Assembly (NCBI RefSeq): GCF_030654605.1
Contig: NZ_JAURXB010000011.1
Coordinates: 1-36,307, forward strand
Direction: 5' to 3'
Length of the DNA stretch: 36,307 nucleotides
Source of the DNA: Bradyrhizobium sp.
Lineage (GTDB): Bacteria; Pseudomonadota; Alphaproteobacteria; Rhizobiales; Xanthobacteraceae
Of this stretch, positions 33,862-36,307 are shown in pieces; position 1 is the stretch's first letter, and every line of letters begins with the position of its first letter. Position numbers and translations under genes: made by a program. The notes below the pieces were generated by a model. It searched no databases and had not been told where the DNA came from. It worked only from the letters and a program-made list of their open reading frames with translations.

Positions 33862-35301
33862 ATGTTTACAAAACGCGATCTGCTTCGTACTGCAGCGCTG
33901 GCTGCGATAACTGTCACGGCAGCGAAAGCTATCCCGGCAAACGCACAGGCCAAAGCGGAATGGCCTGACATCCGCGAGGCCAAGGCGATCGCCGAGGAAG
34001 GCTTTATCTACGGGCTGCCGATCGTAATGAACTACGCGGTCATGTATGAATATTCGGTCGACAAGAACTCGGGACAATTCAAGGCGCCGTTCAATCAGAT
34101 CCATAACGAGGCGAGGGTCTTTACATACAAAGACACGGCCATCATAACCCCCAACAGCGACACGCCGTACTCGCTCTTATGGACCGATCTGCGTGCCGAA
34201 CCGATTGTGCTTTCAGTGCCGGCTGTCGAGAAGACGCGCTATTATTCGGTAATGCTGTGCGACGGTAACACGTTTAACTACGGCTATCTCGGTAGCCGCG
34301 CGACCGGCGGCGAGGCCGGTGACTATATGGTGGTCGGTCCCGATTGGAAGGGCGCCACCCCACCCGGTATCAAGAAGGTCTTTCAGTCCTCGACGCAGTT
34401 TTCGATCGTTGCATACCGTACGCAACTCTTCAATGCTGCAGACATGCCGAATGTCGAGAAGGTCCAAGCGGGCTACAAGGTGCAACCCCTATCCGCCTAT
34501 CTCAAGCAACCCGCACCGGCCGCGGTGCCGGCCATCGACTTTCCCAAAGCCAATGCGGAGTTGGTGAAGAAGAACTTCTTCGAGTACCTCGACTTTGCCT
34601 TGCAGTTCGCCCCGGCCGGTCCGGAGGAAACGCAGATCCGCGCCAAGCTCGCCCGCATTGGCGTCGGGGCCGGCAAAACCTTCGACTTCAAGGATCTTCC
34701 ACTGACGCACAAGATTGAAATCGGGCTGGGAATGAGAGACGGCGAAGAGAAGGTCGTAAAGTATCTTGCCAGCGGACAGAAAGAAGTAAATGGGTGGAAA
34801 ATCGGATCGCTGTTCGGAGACCGCCAATTCTACAGCGGCGACTGGCTGAAGCGCGCTGCTGCCGCCAAGGGCGGCATCTATGGCAACGACGCGGTTGAGG
34901 CCGTCTACCCGTTGACGAAGACGCTCGCCGATGGCGAGGTCCTGGATGGTTCCAAGCACAATTACACCCTTACTTTCCCTGCAGGACAATTGCCGCCGGT
35001 GAACGCGTTCTGGTCGGTGACGATGTACGACGGCAAGACACAGTTGCTGATTGAAAATCCGATCAACCGCTACCTGATCAACTCGCCGATGCTGCCGGGC
35101 ATGAAGAAGAATGCCGATGGGTCGCTGACGCTCTACATCCAGAATAAATCGCCGGACGCCGACAAGCAGGCCAATTGGCTCCCGGCGCCGAATGGAGAAA
35201 TCTATCTCGTCATGCGTCTGTACTGGCCGAGGCCGGAAGCGCCGTCGGTCCTGCCGGTGGGCCAGGGGACGTGGCAGCCGCCTGGTATCAAGCGGGCTTA
35301 A
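33862..35301 (+). CDS. DUF1254/DUF1214 domain exported protein, 479 aa
   Basis: The N-terminus (MFTKRDLLRTAALAAITVTA) is a signal peptide with a KR pair that might be a weak Tat motif. The DUF1254 domain follows (AEEGFIYGLPIVMNYAVMYE, ITPNSDTPYSLLWTDLRAEP, GYLGSRATGGEAGDYMVVGP). The C-terminal DUF1214 domain has PPVNAFWSVTMYDGKTQLLI, ENPINRYLINSPML and YIQNKSPDADKQANWLPAP. Length is normal for these two-domain proteins, whose biochemical role is unknown. The ATG at 33862 has GAAAGG upstream. It is preceded by element 7 and followed by a strong hairpin, so it is likely a single-gene transcript. Confidence 0.88.
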   Translation: MFTKRDLLRTAALAAITVTAAKAIPANAQAKAEWPDIREAKAIAEEGFIYGLPIVMNYAVMYEYSVDKNSGQFKAPFNQIHNEARVFTYKDTAIITPNSDTPYSLLWTDLRAEPIVLSVPAVEKTRYYSVMLCDGNTFNYGYLGSRATGGEAGDYMVVGPDWKGATPPGIKKVFQSSTQFSIVAYRTQLFNAADMPNVEKVQAGYKVQPLSAYLKQPAPAAVPAIDFPKANAELVKKNFFEYLDFALQFAPAGPEETQIRAKLARIGVGAGKTFDFKDLPLTHKIEIGLGMRDGEEKVVKYLASGQKEVNGWKIGSLFGDRQFYSGDWLKRAAAAKGGIYGNDAVEAVYPLTKTLADGEVLDGSKHNYTLTFPAGQLPPVNAFWSVTMYDGKTQLLIENPINRYLINSPMLPGMKKNADGSLTLYIQNKSPDADKQANWLPAPNGEIYLVMRLYWPRPEAPSVLPVGQGTWQPPGIKRA

Positions 35302-35348
35302 TAGCAGGCGCAGATCTCTGGCGCCTGAGTCCACGCCCCGGTTCAAGC

Positions 35349-35392
35349 AAAGCAGACATTCGCATGCCGCGCAGCATGCGAGTGTCTGCTTT
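35349..35392 (+). terminator. 19-bp hairpin terminator after the DUF1254 gene
   Basis: AAAGCAGACATTCGCATGC and GCATGCGAGTGTCTGCTTT pair over 19 bases with one G-U, around the loop CGCGCA. The 3' arm ends in TTT. It lies 47 bp after the stop at 35301 and before the next promoter element. Confidence 0.75.
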
Positions 35393-35439
35393 CGTGCGTC
35401 CGGTAGTGAGGCGGCTCGCTTTATGTCTTCCGGTCGGTT

Positions 35440-35454
35440 GGTTTTTGCATAGTC
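35440..35454 (+). promoter_or_regulatory. TTTTGCATAG element 8 (before 35545)
   Basis: The sequence is GGTTTTTGCATAGTC, with 92 bp between the core and the ATG at 35545. Upstream it carries GGTCGGTT as in element 6. Confidence 0.6.
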
Positions 35455-35544
35455 AGTGCATACCCGCGCGCCCATGGTGCCTGATAGCACGCCCGACTGC
35501 TGATGACATTAGCGATAACCCGAACCCCAACAGGAGAAGTAGAG

Positions 35545-36234
35545 ATGACGAGTGCAAGAATTGTTCAGATGGCCGGGATGCTCGCCGTGGCGGCGATACT
35601 GGGCAGCATGGCAACGGCTGGTGCCCAAACCGCACAGCCGCCGTCCGCGTTGAAAACGATCGGTGCTCCGGCCGCAGCAGCCAAACCCGAGATCGTCCCA
35701 TCGCTGTTCGTGCTCAATTCCCGTGCGGCGACGTTGCAGGGCGAGACGCTGGTGCTGACAGGCATTGCCCCGAGCTCTATCATATTTGCTGACCGGCCGG
35801 TGCGATCCGCCGGCCATCAGCCCACCGCCGACGTCATCGCGGAATGGGGATCTGGCGATGACAGCTTTGCCAAGAATCCTCCGAACGCGACCTTGTCCGT
35901 ATTCGGCAAGGATGGCGCGGTGAAGGACGCAGTCGTGGTGCTGAAGAACCCGAAGCTCGAGGGCGACAAGCTGACGTTTACCGTTCAGACCCTCGAAGGG
36001 GATATTGCCGGCGCGGACGGCGGCGCGGCGCTGTTCATTGACATCATCGGCCGGCCGTTCACGCCGATGTCGTTTGCCGGCGTTGCACGGCGTACGGCAT
36101 TCCGGGGCGCGATGTATGCCGGTGCGGCCACCGCTGCGGCTTATGGCGCGGCTGCGTATGCTGCGCCTTACGCCGCGCCGTATCCGTACGCGCGGCCTGT
36201 GTGCGGCTATTATCCCTATCCGCCTTGCGACTGA
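35545..36234 (+). CDS. Exported protein with TPMSFAGVARRT cassette, 229 aa
   Basis: The signal peptide is about residues 1-27 (GMLAVAAILGSMATAGAQ). Residues 50-160 are a beta-rich domain (LFVLNSRAATLQGETLVLTG, AEWGSGDDSFAKNPPNATLS, VLKNPKLEGDKLTFTVQTLE). The C-terminal part holds IIGRPFTPMSFAGVARRT and then an Ala/Tyr-rich segment (GAATAAAYGAAAYAAPYAAP) with two late Cys (VCGYYPYPPCD). The beta-rich part is not a family I can name. The C-terminal cassette is shared with the 107-residue product at 33360. The ATG at 35545 has AGGAG eight bases upstream and follows promoter element 8. Confidence 0.75.
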   Translation: MTSARIVQMAGMLAVAAILGSMATAGAQTAQPPSALKTIGAPAAAAKPEIVPSLFVLNSRAATLQGETLVLTGIAPSSIIFADRPVRSAGHQPTADVIAEWGSGDDSFAKNPPNATLSVFGKDGAVKDAVVVLKNPKLEGDKLTFTVQTLEGDIAGADGGAALFIDIIGRPFTPMSFAGVARRTAFRGAMYAGAATAAAYGAAAYAAPYAAPYPYARPVCGYYPYPPCD

Positions 36235-36245
36235 AATGAACGAGA

Positions 36246-36273
36246 AGGCGGGAAGCGCGTGCTTCCCCGCTTT
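36246..36273 (+). terminator. Putative terminator after the last gene
   Basis: GGCGGGAAGC and GCTTCCCCGC pair with one bulged base around GCGT, followed by TTTCG. It lies 12 bp after the stop at 36234. Confidence 0.5.
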
Positions 36274-36307
36274 CGATCGATAGGTCACTTTCGAACCACG
36301 ACCTGAC

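Noticed and set aside
12921..36307. Second copy of the tRNA-Met 3' end (attR)
   Set aside because: Both strands were read for the T-arm and acceptor sequence; only short partial matches were found.

Overview
The window looks like an alphaproteobacterial chromosome of the Bradyrhizobium / Rhodopseudomonas type. This rests on high G+C, a flagellar cluster with FlbD and a SciP (DUF1153) gene beside it, a Bradyrhizobium-style palindromic intergenic repeat, and many protein families (DUF992, LssY_C, DUF1254, TAXI, SphA) typical of these genera. All assignments come from reading the sequence; no searches were run.

Region 1 (1-12,920) is conserved backbone. It holds a partial O-acetylhomoserine sulfhydrylase and two small genes. 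A leftward flagellar block follows: fliF-fliG-fliH-fliN-flbD, tightly packed, with sciP and then fliK-flgD upstream. Rightward come mnmA, a class I methyltransferase, a small secreted protein and tRNA-Met(CAU).

Region 2 (12,921-about 22,450) is an accessory island that starts at the tRNA-Met 3' end with a 649-residue tyrosine recombinase. It carries a wrecked 3'-5' exonuclease gene. It also has a leftward operon of two tiny proteins, a GIY-YIG/DUF4357 nuclease and a soluble FtsH-like AAA+/M41 metalloprotease. Two related rightward genes (20,369 and 21,015) appear to share a basic, possibly ribbon-helix-helix unit. The 8-bp palindrome GACTAGTC occurs seven times, nearly always as tandem pairs 11-12 bp apart. 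One pair lies directly before each of the two related genes, and others lie upstream of the nuclease/protease operon. This is the first candidate undescribed system: a self-regulated nuclease-protease island.

Region 3 (about 22,000-24,330) is a recombination scar. It has a truncated SRPBCC gene, an orphan 3' gene fragment, a tRNA-Arg-like pseudogene with an abnormal insertion, and a second tyrosine recombinase with an N-terminal frameshift.

Region 4 (24,330-36,307) encodes mainly exported or membrane proteins: a small secreted protein, DUF2721, DUF992, a TAXI receptor, LssY_C, SphA-like outer-membrane protein, a YibH-like HlyD protein, DUF2092, two proteins sharing a C-terminal cassette, and DUF1254. 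It also holds an AraC-type and a FixJ-type regulator. Eight identical copies of the 10-mer TTTTGCATAG lie 59-101 bp before eight start codons, always in the same orientation to the gene, and every such gene encodes an envelope or exported protein. This is the second candidate undescribed system: an envelope regulon defined by a directional promoter element.
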